64,000 nt of DNA from Bacillota bacterium (GCA_023460085.1 JAEWRI010000043.1:1-64000), one strand, 5' to 3'; shown: positions 8,258 to 17,199, counted from the stretch's first letter. The notes: generated from the letters alone by a model not told the origin. Numbers and translations are program-made.

Positions 8258-9250
8258 ATGGAATTGACGACGACGCGGCTGGTGCTGCGGCCTTATGCGG
8301 AAAGCGACATCGATGCGGTGCACGCGTATGGCTCCTGTCCGGAGAATGTGCGCTACATGATCTGGGGACCCAATACTGAAAAGGAAACCGCGGAGTTTCT
8401 TGCCGAATGTCTGAGCAGACAAGGCGAGGTGCCGCGGCTGAAGCACGACTTCGCCATAACGCTCCGGGAGAACGGGCATCCCATCGGCGGCTGCGGCATA
8501 TACCTCGACAAGGAGCAGACTGAGGGAATGCTGGGCTGGATACTGCACCGCGATTTCTGGGGTCACGGCTATGTACCCGAGGCGGCGCAGGCACTGATGC
8601 ACTTTGGCTTCGATACGCTGCGGCTGCACCGCGTCTGGGCGTCGTGCAACGCGGAGAACACCGCGTCGTGGCGCGTGATGGAGAAGTGCGGCATGCGCCG
8701 CGAAGCGCGCTTTGTGAAGGCGCGATTCGGGCGCGTCGGAGAGGAACGGCGGTGGTACGACGAATTCCGGTATGCGTTGCTGGAGGACGAGCGCATAGAG
8801 CCGCAGCATGCGAGCGGCTCTATGCGCGTGCGCAGAATTATGTATGGCTCTGCGGAGTATGCGGCGGAATTGGCGCTGCGCGACGTGATACTGAGAAAGC
8901 CGCTGGGGATGACACTGTTCACAGAGGACCTCTGCGCGGAAAAGGATGATATCCACCTTGGGGCGTTTGGAGACGGTGCGCTGCTGGGCGTGCTTGTGCT
9001 GACGCCGCAGGAGAAAACCGTGCGCATGCGGCAGGTCGCTGTCGATGCGGGCCGCCAGCGCGGCGGAATGGGCACGGCGCTGGTGGACGCGGCAGAGCGG
9101 CTGGCGGCGGCGCTGGGCTATATACGCATGGAGCTGCATGCGCGGGAGACGGCGGCGGGCTTCTACACGCGGCTGGGTTACGCTGCGGAAGGGGAGCCTT
9201 TTGCCGAGGTGGGTATTCCGCACCGGGCGATGGCCAAAACGCTGTTGTAA
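8258..9250 (+). CDS. Two-domain GNAT acetyltransferase
   Basis: A 330-residue protein made of two complete GNAT folds. Residues 1-175 resemble RimJ/RimL-type acetyltransferases (TTRLVLRPYAESDID start, GHGYVPEAAQALMHFGF, then RVWASCNAENTAS). Residues ~190-330 form a second GNAT domain of another subfamily, with the acetyl-CoA loop VDAGRQRGGMGTALV and a C-terminal GFYTRLGYAAEG. A fusion of two single-domain enzymes is the simplest reading; there is no internal start with a ribosome binding site. Substrates are unknown. It follows the glycosylase gene closely. Confidence 0.85.
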   Translation: MELTTTRLVLRPYAESDIDAVHAYGSCPENVRYMIWGPNTEKETAEFLAECLSRQGEVPRLKHDFAITLRENGHPIGGCGIYLDKEQTEGMLGWILHRDFWGHGYVPEAAQALMHFGFDTLRLHRVWASCNAENTASWRVMEKCGMRREARFVKARFGRVGEERRWYDEFRYALLEDERIEPQHASGSMRVRRIMYGSAEYAAELALRDVILRKPLGMTLFTEDLCAEKDDIHLGAFGDGALLGVLVLTPQEKTVRMRQVAVDAGRQRGGMGTALVDAAERLAAALGYIRMELHARETAAGFYTRLGYAAEGEPFAEVGIPHRAMAKTLL

Positions 9251-9271
9251 CGGGAGCGGCTGTGGTATAAT
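9245..9271 (+). promoter_or_regulatory. Candidate asnS promoter
   Basis: TTGTAA (9245-9250) and TATAAT (9266-9271) with a TGG extended -10 (9263-9265) lie 33 bases before the asnS ATG. The spacer is short (15), but the extended -10 supports function. Confidence 0.55.
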
Positions 9272-9304
9272 CCAAACCGTAAAAACGAATGGGGAGAGGT
9301 AAAT

Positions 9305-10681
9305 ATGGCATCGATGGATCTGCGCGATGTGCTGCGCGGCGTAACGGAGTATATTGGACGGGAAGTAACGTTGCAGGGCTGGATACGAAATCACCGCAAA
9401 CAAAAGTCTTTTGGCTTTATCGATTTTTTTGACGGTACATGTTTTCCCGCGCTGCAGGTAGTGTACGATGAAAGTACGCCCGGTTTTGCGGAGATACAGG
9501 GCTTTCGCGTGGGAGCGGCGGTAGAAGTCGCGGGGACGTTCGTAAAAACCGAAGGCCGCGACGATACGTACGAGCTGCGCGCTCAGCGCGTTACCCTGGT
9601 GGGCGACTGCCCGGAGGAATACCCGCTGCAGCCTAAAAAGCATTCGCTGGAGTTCCTGCGCGAGATCGCATATCTGCGCCCCCGCACGCGGTTGTTTCAG
9701 GCGGTGTTCCGCATCCGCAGTATCGCGTCCGCGGCGATTCACAGCTACTTCCAGAAGAACGGCTACGTCTATGTGCATACTCCTCTCATTTCCGGCAACG
9801 ACGCGGAAGGCGCGGGCAATACGTTTACGGTAACCACGCTGGATATCGACAATGGCAAGCGACCCTATGACTACAGCACCGACTTCTTCGGGAAGCGCAC
9901 ATCCCTCGCAGTCACGGGCCAGTTGGAGGGTGAAACCTTCGCGCTGGCGTTCAAGAAGGCCTATACCTTCGGGCCGACCTTCCGTGCCGAAAACTCCAAT
10001 ACCAAAACGCACGCCGCCGAGTTCTGGATGATCGAGCCGGAGATCGCTTTCTGCGATCTGAACGGCCTTATGGACATCGAGGAAGACTTTTTGAAATATG
10101 TTGTGCGGTATATACTGGACGCCGCGCCGAATGAGCTGGCCTTTTTGGAGGGCTATACGAAGAACCCGCTGCGCGAGAAGCTGGAAGCGCTCTGCGCGTC
10201 GCACATCGCGCGCGTTTCGTATACCGATGCCATTCGTATCCTCTCCGAAGCGAAGAAGGACTTCGAATTCAAGCCGGAGTACGGCGGCGACATCGCCAAG
10301 GAGCATGAGAAATACCTGACGGACGAGTACTTTGCCTCGCCGGTGTTCGTGTACAACTGGCCCAAGGCCATCAAAGCGTTCTACATGTACCAGAACGAGG
10401 ACGACACCGTGGCTGCGGTGGATCTGCTGGTGCCCACCGCGGGCGAACTGATGGGCGGCAGCCAGCGCGAGACGCGCTATGAGCGGCTGCTTTCCCGCAT
10501 GAACGAGATGCACATCTCCACCGAGGAGATGTACTGGTATCTGAACCTGCGCAAGTTCGGCGGCTGCGAGCATGCGGGCTTTGGCATGGGCTTCGAGCGC
10601 CTGCTGATTTATCTCACCGGCGTAGATAACATTCGCGACGTCATTCCGTATCCCCGCACACCACAGAACTGCGAGTTTTAA
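9305..10681 (+). CDS. asnS: Asparaginyl-tRNA synthetase
   Basis: A class IIb aminoacyl-tRNA synthetase of 458 residues that charges tRNA-Asn. The N-terminal OB-fold anticodon-binding domain (VTLQGWIRNHRKQKSFGFIDF) covers about residues 18-115. The catalytic domain has the motif 2 region (GPTFRAENSNTKTHAAEFW) and motif 3 near the C terminus (GFGMGFERLLIYLTG). The length matches bacterial AsnRS. It is AsnRS rather than AspRS by the absence of the bacterial AspRS insertion and by SNTKTHAAEFWMIEPE. GGGGAGAGG precedes the ATG at good spacing. corA starts four bases after its stop. Confidence 0.95.
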   Translation: MASMDLRDVLRGVTEYIGREVTLQGWIRNHRKQKSFGFIDFFDGTCFPALQVVYDESTPGFAEIQGFRVGAAVEVAGTFVKTEGRDDTYELRAQRVTLVGDCPEEYPLQPKKHSLEFLREIAYLRPRTRLFQAVFRIRSIASAAIHSYFQKNGYVYVHTPLISGNDAEGAGNTFTVTTLDIDNGKRPYDYSTDFFGKRTSLAVTGQLEGETFALAFKKAYTFGPTFRAENSNTKTHAAEFWMIEPEIAFCDLNGLMDIEEDFLKYVVRYILDAAPNELAFLEGYTKNPLREKLEALCASHIARVSYTDAIRILSEAKKDFEFKPEYGGDIAKEHEKYLTDEYFASPVFVYNWPKAIKAFYMYQNEDDTVAAVDLLVPTAGELMGGSQRETRYERLLSRMNEMHISTEEMYWYLNLRKFGGCEHAGFGMGFERLLIYLTGVDNIRDVIPYPRTPQNCEF

Positions 10682-10685
10682 CGGT

Positions 10686-11597
10686 ATGCTGTACGCGTTA
10701 AACGGCAGCAAACCAGAATCGGTACAACCCGGCGATGCGGTTCAGGGCGGCGGGCAGCACTTCGGTTTTTACGCGGCGGAGGAAGCGGCGCAGGTGCTGG
10801 CGGTGTTCGGCCTGGACGAAAAACCGCTGCGCGACGCGATCGGGCATCCCGCGATGACGTTCGAGAGCCATGAGGGATTCGATTTTTTCAGTGTCGCCGA
10901 TATACGTCACAAGACGCAGCGCACAAGACCGGTGCGGACGTACGTCTATCTGAGAAAAGACCTCGTTCTCATGTTCTGTGACCATGCCTCGGAGGTGGAA
11001 AAGGTGCGGGCGGAGATGGAAAGCGCAACGCATGTCAGCTTCGACCGGCTGCTGGTCAACTTTTTTGAGCGGCTCACCGCGGACGACGCGGGACAGCTGG
11101 AGAAAATCGAGCAGGAGATATCGGCGCTGGAGGACGCGCTCATCACCTCCAAGAAGCGCGATTGCGTCAAGGAGATCATCTCGCTGCGCAAGTGGCTGAT
11201 GGCCTTCAAGCGGTATTACGAGCAGATGCTGTTCGTGCTGGACGAACTGCAGGAGAACGAGAGCGGCGTGGTGCCCGCGGGCGCGCTGCGGTATTTCCGT
11301 ATCTACGGGGGCCGCGTGGACAGGCTGTATCACAGCGTGCTGAACCTGCGCGACTATGTGACACAGGTGCGGGAGGCATATCAGGCCGAGGTGGATATCG
11401 GGCTCAACAACATCATGAAGCTGTTCACGGTGCTGACGGCGGTGTTCATGCCGCTGACGCTGCTGGTGGGCTGGTACGGCATGAACCTCAGGATGCCCGA
11501 GTTTGGCTGGGAATACGGGTATCCCGTGGTGATTGCCGCTGCGGTGCTGATTGTCGTTTGCTGTCTGCTCATTTTCAAAAGAAAGAAATGGTTTTAG
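10686..11597 (+). CDS. corA: CorA family magnesium/divalent cation transporter
   Basis: A membrane channel of 303 residues for Mg2+ and related divalent cations. It has the CorA plan: a long cytoplasmic N-terminal domain with coiled-coil helices (about 130-240) and two C-terminal transmembrane helices. The signature YGMN at the end of the first helix (LTLLVGWYGMNLRMPEF) is present, and the second helix ends in KRKKWF. It starts four bases after asnS and is probably read from the asnS promoter. Selectivity for Mg2+ over Co2+/Ni2+/Zn2+ cannot be read. Confidence 0.9.
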   Translation: MLYALNGSKPESVQPGDAVQGGGQHFGFYAAEEAAQVLAVFGLDEKPLRDAIGHPAMTFESHEGFDFFSVADIRHKTQRTRPVRTYVYLRKDLVLMFCDHASEVEKVRAEMESATHVSFDRLLVNFFERLTADDAGQLEKIEQEISALEDALITSKKRDCVKEIISLRKWLMAFKRYYEQMLFVLDELQENESGVVPAGALRYFRIYGGRVDRLYHSVLNLRDYVTQVREAYQAEVDIGLNNIMKLFTVLTAVFMPLTLLVGWYGMNLRMPEFGWEYGYPVVIAAAVLIVVCCLLIFKRKKWF

Positions 11598-11620
11598 GCT
11601 GAAACGCCCGGGAGGAACGT

Positions 11621-12091
11621 ATGGGATATCCGATTCCCGAACACTTAATCGCGCTGGCGGCGGACGTGGCCGGATACGCTGGCGGCGTTCAGTTTGCGCT
11701 GCGGTGCCCCTGCGGCTGCGGGCGGTTTGCTGTGGAGGTTCCGGCAGAGCCCGATGAATACCTGCCCGCTTATCAAATCCGCTGCTCGGCGTGCGGCGAG
11801 GCGTATTTGCTTTTTGACGCGCGCGTTCACGGTTACGATGCCATGATTGGCGCGTACGGCGAGCCGGAGCGGGAGTATGAATACCGGCCTGCCGAGCTTG
11901 GCACGGGCGTTCCTGAAGGCTTTTCGGTGACGGTGAAGCTGGAGAACGCCCCTTCGCTGGAGGAGTTCAATGAGGATTGCGGTGAAGAATACACGTACGG
12001 GCAGTATGTCAACGGCTTTTCGTGGATATGGATAACCCTTGCCGACGGGCAGGGGCACGGGCACCTGCTGTGCGATTTTGAGACCGCGTAG
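11621..12091 (+). CDS. Hypothetical protein with cysteine pairs
   Basis: A 156-residue protein of no family I recognise. The N-terminal half has CPCGCG near residue 29 and CSAC near 53, which could hold one zinc ion. The remainder is acidic and aromatic (many Glu and Tyr), with no membrane segment. The start ATG follows CGGGAGGAAC at good spacing, 23 bases after corA, and codon use matches the neighbours, so it is likely a real gene in the same transcript. Confidence 0.65.
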   Translation: MGYPIPEHLIALAADVAGYAGGVQFALRCPCGCGRFAVEVPAEPDEYLPAYQIRCSACGEAYLLFDARVHGYDAMIGAYGEPEREYEYRPAELGTGVPEGFSVTVKLENAPSLEEFNEDCGEEYTYGQYVNGFSWIWITLADGQGHGHLLCDFETA

Positions 12092-12102
12092 CCCGATACA
12101 GG

Positions 12103-12147
12103 TGCACCGGGCGGCTTCTTCTGCGGGGTGCAAGCTTTTCTGTTTTT
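12103..12147 (+). terminator. Possible terminator after the asnS-corA operon
   Basis: TGCACC (12103-12108) can pair with GGTGCA (12127-12132), followed by an interrupted T-rich tract (AGCTTTTCTGTTTTT). The stem is short and the loop large. Confidence 0.3.
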
Positions 12148-12238
12148 CTGGCCCCTTTTTGTCATAACATTTTCTGTTTCTACGCTGCGGATGCAATCCG
12201 CTAGTAAGGGTTTCCTGCGGAACCTAACGCAAATTTCG

Positions 12239-12267
12239 TTGTGCGTGTCCTAAAAATGATGTATAAT
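12239..12267 (+). promoter_or_regulatory. Candidate ppdK promoter
   Basis: TTGTGC (12239-12244), a 17-base spacer and a perfect TATAAT (12262-12267) lie 68 bases before the ppdK start codon. The leader is AT-rich, with no riboswitch that I recognise. Confidence 0.6.
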
Positions 12268-12334
12268 CTCTTGTCAGCTTTATAAAATGGCTTAATAGGC
12301 CGTTAGAGATAAGAATAATAAGGAGTTGCGATCA

Positions 12335-14965
12335 ATGGCGAAAAAGTATGTGTATCTTTTCAGCGAAGGCAATGCGTCCATGAAAGACCTGCTCGGCGGT
12401 AAGGGCGCGAATCTGGCGGAAATGACAGGTCTTGGCCTGCCCGTGCCGCAGGGTTTTACGGTAAGCACAGAGGCGTGTAACCGGTATTATGAGGATGGCG
12501 AGAGGATCTCTGACGACATTCTGGCACAGATATTCGAATATCTTGCCAAGGCGGAGGAGATCAACGGCAAGAAGTTCGGAGATCCCGAAAACCCGCTGCT
12601 TGTGTCCGTACGTTCCGGCGCGCGCGCGTCCATGCCGGGCATGATGGACACCATTCTGAACCTGGGCCTGGGCGATGTGGCGGTACAGGGCGTTGCCAAA
12701 CTGACGAACAACGAGCGCTTCGCGTTCGACAGCTACCGCCGTTTTATTCAGATGTTCTCTGACGTGGTCATGGGTATATCCAAAGCAAAGTTCGAAGAGA
12801 TACTTGACGATGTAAAGGAATGCAAGGGAGTCAAATTGGATACCGACCTTACCGCTGAGGACCTGAAGACCGTTGTACAGCGGTATAAGGCGCTGTACCT
12901 CGTGGAGATGGGATGCGAGTTCCCGCAGGATCCCAAGGTGCAGTTAATCGAGGCCATCAAGGCCGTGTTCCGCTCTTGGGACAACCCGCGCGCCATCGTA
13001 TACCGCCGCATGAACGATATTCCGGGCGACTGGGGTACGGCCGTCAACGTGCAGGCGATGGTGTTCGGTAACATGGGTAACGACTCCGGCACGGGCGTGG
13101 CGTTCACGCGCAACCCCTCCACCGGTGAGAAGAAGCTGTATGGCGAGTTCCTGATGAACGCGCAAGGCGAAGACGTGGTGGCGGGAATCCGCACACCGAA
13201 GCCCATTTCCGACCTTGAGCAGACCATGCCCGAGGTGTACAACCAATTTGTAACGATCGCTACCACACTGGAGAATCACTACCGCGACATGCAGGACATG
13301 GAGTTCACCATCGAACGCGGCAAGCTCTACATGCTGCAGACCCGCAACGGCAAGCGTACTGCGGCTGCCGCACTCAAAATCGCGGTCGATCTCGTGGCGG
13401 AAGGCAAGCTAATCAAGAAGGAAGCGCTGCTGAAGGTGGAACCCAAGCAGCTTGACTCGCTGCTGCATCCTACGTTTGATACCAAGGCGCTGGCGGCTGC
13501 CAAGCCTATCGCCAAAGGCCTTGCGGCTTCGCCGGGCGCCGCGTGCGGCAAGATCTACTTTACCGCTGAGGAAGCTGTCGTAGCTGCGGCTGCGGGCGAG
13601 AAGGTTGTGCTGGTACGCCTTGAGACCTCTCCGGAGGATATTGAGGGTATGTACGCCTCCGAGGGTATCCTCACAGCGCGCGGCGGCATGACGTCTCACG
13701 CGGCGGTGGTGGCGCGCGGCATGGGCACGTGCTGCGTTTCGGGCTGCGGCGAAATCATGATCGTGGAGAAGACCAAGACGATGACTGCGCCGGACGGCAA
13801 AGTGTATCGTGAAGGCGACTACATCTCTCTGGACGGCACGACGGGCAATGTGTACGGTCAGGCGATTCCCACCAAACCCGCGGAGCTCACCGGCGACTTT
13901 GGCATCATCATGGAATGGGCCGACGAGGTACGCACGCTGAAGGTTCGCACCAACGCGGATACTCCCAAGGACGCGCAGCAGGCGGTGACCTTCGGCGCGG
14001 AAGGCATCGGTCTGTGCCGCACCGAGCACATGTTCTTTAACGAGGATCGCATCCCCGCGATGCGCGAGATGATCGTGTCCAAGACGGCGGAACAGCGCAT
14101 TCGTGCGCTGGCCAAGCTACTGCCCATGCAGAAGGAAGACTTCAAGGGCATCTACGAGGCGATGGGTGAGCTGCCCGTCACCATCCGTCTGCTGGACCCG
14201 CCGCTGCATGAATTCCTGCCCACGGATGAAGATGACATCAAGGCGCTGGCGAAGGAAATGATTATGCCGGTGGAGGAACTGAAGCTGGCTATTGCCAACC
14301 TGCATGAGTTCAACCCGATGATGGGTCACAGAGGCTGCCGCCTCGCGGTCACGTATCCGGAGATCGCGGAAATGCAGGTGCGTGCCATCATGGAAGCGGC
14401 CATCGAAATCGCGCAGGAAAAGAAGCTCCACATCAAGCCGGAGATCATGATCCCGCTGGTCGGAGAGATCAAGGAATTCAAGTACGTCAAGGACGTCGCG
14501 GTGAAAACGGCGGAGAAGGTCATTGAGGAGAAGGGTGTCAAGATTGAGTATATGATAGGTACGATGATCGAGATTCCGCGCGCGGCGCTGACGGCGGACG
14601 AAATCGCCGCCGAGGCCGAGTTCTTCTCGTTCGGAACCAACGACCTGACGCAGATGACGTTCGGCTTCTCGCGCGACGACGCGGGCAAGTTCCTGGAGGA
14701 TTATTACAACCGGAAGATTTACGAATCCGATCCGTTTGCCAAACTCGATCAGAAGGGCGTGGGCAAGCTTGTGAAGATGGCGGCGGACCTCGGCAAATCC
14801 GTGCGCCCCGACATCAAGCTGGGCATCTGCGGAGAGCACGGCGGTGAAGCGAGCTCCATCGAGTTCTGCCATCGTACCGGCCTCAACTACGTATCCTGCT
14901 CGCCGTTCCGTGTGCCCATCGCGCGGCTGGCGGCAGCCCATGCGGCGATTCTCAACGCGAAGTAA
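12335..14965 (+). CDS. ppdK: Pyruvate, phosphate dikinase
   Basis: Interconverts pyruvate + ATP + phosphate and phosphoenolpyruvate + AMP + diphosphate, a reversible glycolytic step common in Clostridia. The 876-residue length is typical. An N-terminal ATP-grasp domain opens with LGGKGANLAEM. The phosphohistidine swivel domain has its catalytic His near residue 453 in GGMTSHAAVVARGMG. The C-terminal TIM barrel carries the PEP-site Cys near 832 (GICGEHGGEASSIEFCH). The ATG at 12335 is chosen over a TTG nine bases upstream because AAGGAG sits nine bases before it. It is a single-gene unit with its own promoter and terminator. Confidence 0.97.
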   Translation: MAKKYVYLFSEGNASMKDLLGGKGANLAEMTGLGLPVPQGFTVSTEACNRYYEDGERISDDILAQIFEYLAKAEEINGKKFGDPENPLLVSVRSGARASMPGMMDTILNLGLGDVAVQGVAKLTNNERFAFDSYRRFIQMFSDVVMGISKAKFEEILDDVKECKGVKLDTDLTAEDLKTVVQRYKALYLVEMGCEFPQDPKVQLIEAIKAVFRSWDNPRAIVYRRMNDIPGDWGTAVNVQAMVFGNMGNDSGTGVAFTRNPSTGEKKLYGEFLMNAQGEDVVAGIRTPKPISDLEQTMPEVYNQFVTIATTLENHYRDMQDMEFTIERGKLYMLQTRNGKRTAAAALKIAVDLVAEGKLIKKEALLKVEPKQLDSLLHPTFDTKALAAAKPIAKGLAASPGAACGKIYFTAEEAVVAAAAGEKVVLVRLETSPEDIEGMYASEGILTARGGMTSHAAVVARGMGTCCVSGCGEIMIVEKTKTMTAPDGKVYREGDYISLDGTTGNVYGQAIPTKPAELTGDFGIIMEWADEVRTLKVRTNADTPKDAQQAVTFGAEGIGLCRTEHMFFNEDRIPAMREMIVSKTAEQRIRALAKLLPMQKEDFKGIYEAMGELPVTIRLLDPPLHEFLPTDEDDIKALAKEMIMPVEELKLAIANLHEFNPMMGHRGCRLAVTYPEIAEMQVRAIMEAAIEIAQEKKLHIKPEIMIPLVGEIKEFKYVKDVAVKTAEKVIEEKGVKIEYMIGTMIEIPRAALTADEIAAEAEFFSFGTNDLTQMTFGFSRDDAGKFLEDYYNRKIYESDPFAKLDQKGVGKLVKMAADLGKSVRPDIKLGICGEHGGEASSIEFCHRTGLNYVSCSPFRVPIARLAAAHAAILNAK

Positions 14966-14982
14966 GAGTACCCCCGGCTTTC

Positions 14983-15016
14983 AGGAGGCGGGCGCAGACG
15001 CGTCTGCCTCCTTTTT
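14983..15016 (+). terminator. ppdK intrinsic terminator
   Basis: AGGAG and GCAGAC pair with GTCTGC and CTCCT around a GC loop, with a six-base bulge, followed by TTTTT. It lies 18 bases after the ppdK stop. Confidence 0.75.
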
Positions 15017-15031
15017 GTATCTGGCGGATAC

Positions 15032-15058
15032 AATAAAAGCCGCCGGAATTGCGGCGGC
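15032..15058 (-). terminator. Terminator of the permease pair
   Basis: On the minus strand a 7-bp stem (GCCGCCG/CGGCGGC, 15039-15058) with a six-base loop is followed by TTTTATTG. It lies 32 bases beyond the stop of the minus-strand gene at 15090. Confidence 0.75.
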
Positions 15059-15089
15059 AATTTACTGCGGCGGGTCCGGCCGAAATTGA

Positions 15090-15968
15090 TCAGGGGTAGA
15101 CATATCCATCCTCTACAGGGGGCGTCTCGCAGCGCTGGAGCTCACCGTCCACGAGTATCGGAAAGGTATACTGCGCGCCGTCGTAGTCCATCAGCATGGC
15201 TTCCACGCGGCCTGTGACGCAGAACCACTCGCCGTCTTCAAATTTGGAGATGTCCTCCACGCGGACATGGAAACCCACCACGGAGGCGTCCGCGGCGCAG
15301 CAGGTGATGATGAGTCGGGAAACGAGGAATGTATTTTCCGGGAACGAGGCGTCCTTGTAGACGAAGCCGTAGAGCGTGATTTCCCGCCCGGCCAGCTCTT
15401 CGATGGAGTCGAATATGTAGGAGGCGAAGAAATCCGCGTCGGCATTGAAGGACGCCGTGCCGCTCTTGAGCGCGCAGGGAACAGCCTGTGCCGGATCGAT
15501 GGTTTCCACCGAAACCGCGGAGCTTACGGGGGCTTCAGAGGATGCTTCCGGCGTCGCCGGAGCGAGCGTGGCCGATGATGCCGCCGAGGCGCTGGGCTGG
15601 GGTGTGGCTTCGGGCGCAGCGGAAGGGGCAGCGCTGGCGGCGGTGCCGATAAGCTGCACGTTCTGGTTGGGCAGCGTGCTCGAAGCCGCCTCGGTGGGAG
15701 CTACGGTGAGGAACAGCACCACCGGGATGAGAAATACCAGCGCCTGAAGCCGTGCCAGATCCAACGCGTGTTCCCGCAGCGCCCGCAGCACCACAGAGCC
15801 CTGGTGCACCGTCAGCACTGCCAGAACGAAAGCGCCGAACCAAACCATCGGCACCATGCGCGGAGCGAGGTACAGCAGGATATCCCCGCTGAAAAGCAGC
15901 CAGCCCATGATGACGGTAACGGCACCCAGCACAAGCAGCCAGAGCACTTCTCCCACGGCCTTACGCAT
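15090..15968 (-). CDS. TIGR03943/DUF1980-type permease partner protein
   Basis: A 292-residue membrane protein of the family found beside COG0701 permeases. Two membrane helices lie in the first ~60 residues and another near 90-110. An Ala/Ser/Pro-rich linker (about 125-165) leads to an extracytoplasmic domain with YIFDSIEELAGREITLYGFVYKD and a Cys-Cys pair in LIITCCAADASVVGF, typical of the family. It overlaps the upstream permease gene by eight bases and ends at a clear terminator, so the two form one transcription unit. The transported substrate of such pairs is not established; a metal is likely from the partner's loop. Confidence 0.82.
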   Translation of the reverse strand: MRKAVGEVLWLLVLGAVTVIMGWLLFSGDILLYLAPRMVPMVWFGAFVLAVLTVHQGSVVLRALREHALDLARLQALVFLIPVVLFLTVAPTEAASSTLPNQNVQLIGTAASAAPSAAPEATPQPSASAASSATLAPATPEASSEAPVSSAVSVETIDPAQAVPCALKSGTASFNADADFFASYIFDSIEELAGREITLYGFVYKDASFPENTFLVSRLIITCCAADASVVGFHVRVEDISKFEDGEWFCVTGRVEAMLMDYDGAQYTFPILVDGELQRCETPPVEDGYVYP

Positions 15969-17112
15969 TGGAACCGCCTCCTATCAGAAAGCTGGCGGCG
16001 AGCGCCAGCAGGAAGCACACCAGCAGTATGGAGAGCGCCACACGCAGCACAAAACGTTTGCGGAAGCTGCCCAGCATCATCATAGTGTTCTTAATGTCGA
16101 TCATCGGACCGACGAGCAGGAAGGCCAGCACCGAAGCGCCGGAGAACTGCAGCAGGAAGGTGCTGGCGACGAAAGCGTCGGCTTCGGAGCACAGCGACAT
16201 CACAAAGGCCAGCGCCATCATGACGAGTATGGAGGCCATCCGTCCGCCGCCTACCGCGGTCAGCACCTCGCGCGGGACGGCGATCTGCATGGCGGCGGCG
16301 ATGACCGCGCCGAATATCAGGTACATGCCTACGCTGCGCAGCTCTGCACCCGTGTGAGAAACGACCTCTTTGAATATTCCGAAACGGGAAACGGTTGAAC
16401 CGTGCTCGTGTCCGCAGGAGCAGTGCTCGCGATGTTCGTGGTCATGCCCGCAGGAGCAGGCCGCGTCATTCTCGTGCGCGTGGTTGTGCCCGCAGGAGCA
16501 GGCCGCGTCATTCTCGTGCGCATGGTCGTGCCCGCAGGGGCATGCGGGCGCGCTGCGATCCGGCCTCAGCACGGACTTGCCCTCCGCGCGTCCCGCGAGC
16601 AACCCGATGAGCAGGGCGGCCAGGAAGCCGCCCGCGGCACGGTACAGCATCATCTGCGGCATCGTGGGAAACGCGTTGTACGTGGACAGCATCACCACGG
16701 GATTGACGATAGGCGTCGCAATCATGAACGCCATGGCGGGCCCCACCGGAAGCCCTTTTTTGATGAGGCCCCGGGTGATGGGGATGATGGCACATTCGCA
16801 TACGGGAAATACGATTCCCACAAGGGCCGCCGCCGCAATGCGCAAAATACGGTTTTTGGGGAGTACGCGCAGTATCATGTCCTCCGTGACGAACACCTGT
16901 ATCAGCGAGGAAACGATAGTGCCCAGCAGTACGAAAGGCAGCGCCTCCAGCAGTATGGACCAGAGTATAAGCGTGAAGGCGCGCATGCTGCTCTCGGTGG
17001 TGGTTTCCACCGCGCCGGTGGCGCCGCAGAAAGCTACCCAGAATACCACAGCGGCCATCGCCAGCAGCATAAGCCCTTTTTGCATGCGTTCTTTGGTGAG
17101 AATACCCCGCAT
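15961..17112 (-). CDS. COG0701 family permease with His/Cys-rich loop
   Basis: A polytopic membrane protein of 383 residues in the UPF0718/COG0701 permease family. Two membrane blocks (about residues 1-185 and 250-383) flank a cytoplasmic or external loop at about 190-237 dense in His, Cys, Asp and Glu. Within it a 14-residue unit beginning CGHDHAHEND is repeated in tandem. The first block has VFPVCECAIIPITRGL, a family signature that includes Cys residues. The loop strongly suggests metal binding, so efflux or import of a thiophilic or divalent metal is the best guess. The promoter is at 17148-17176; the downstream partner gene overlaps it. Confidence 0.85.
   Translation of the reverse strand: MRGILTKERMQKGLMLLAMAAVVFWVAFCGATGAVETTTESSMRAFTLILWSILLEALPFVLLGTIVSSLIQVFVTEDMILRVLPKNRILRIAAAALVGIVFPVCECAIIPITRGLIKKGLPVGPAMAFMIATPIVNPVVMLSTYNAFPTMPQMMLYRAAGGFLAALLIGLLAGRAEGKSVLRPDRSAPACPCGHDHAHENDAACSCGHNHAHENDAACSCGHDHEHREHCSCGHEHGSTVSRFGIFKEVVSHTGAELRSVGMYLIFGAVIAAAMQIAVPREVLTAVGGGRMASILVMMALAFVMSLCSEADAFVASTFLLQFSGASVLAFLLVGPMIDIKNTMMMLGSFRKRFVLRVALSILLVCFLLALAASFLIGGGSNA
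16439..16540. repeat. 42-bp tandem repeat encoding a metal-binding loop
   Basis: Units begin at 16439, 16481 and 16523 (the last is partial). The first two differ at only a few positions. Each encodes the 14-residue His/Cys/Asp-rich unit in the permease loop and keeps the reading frame, so copy number may vary by slippage without breaking the gene. Confidence 0.85.
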
Positions 17113-17147
17113 TTACAGCCCCTTTTCATATCAGAATTCTTTTTTGA

Positions 17148-17176
17148 GGTTAGCACCCGCAAACAATAGTTGTCAA
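17148..17176 (-). promoter_or_regulatory. Promoter of the permease pair
   Basis: On the minus strand a perfect TTGACA (17171-17176), 17-base spacer and CTAACC (17148-17153). The -35 overlaps the -35 of the plus-strand promoter of the dgt operon. Confidence 0.5.
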
Positions 17177-17199
17177 CGGCGCAGCGAAAAGTTTACAAT
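17170..17199 (+). promoter_or_regulatory. Promoter of the dgt-dnaG-rpoD operon
   Basis: TTGTCA (17170-17175), an 18-base spacer and TACAAT (17194-17199). Transcription would begin near 17206, about 97 bases before dgt. Its -35 shares five bases with the divergent promoter, so the two should compete for polymerase. Confidence 0.55.

Noticed and set aside
7583..10711. 1042-codon open frame on the minus strand
   Set aside because: It lies antisense to four well-supported genes (alkA-type, GNAT, asnS and the corA start). Its translation is His/Arg/Gln-rich without motifs, which is typical of mirror frames in GC-rich DNA.
16439..16540. Possible CRISPR-like repeat array
   Set aside because: The repeats are contiguous without spacers, lie in frame inside a permease gene and encode a metal-binding loop.
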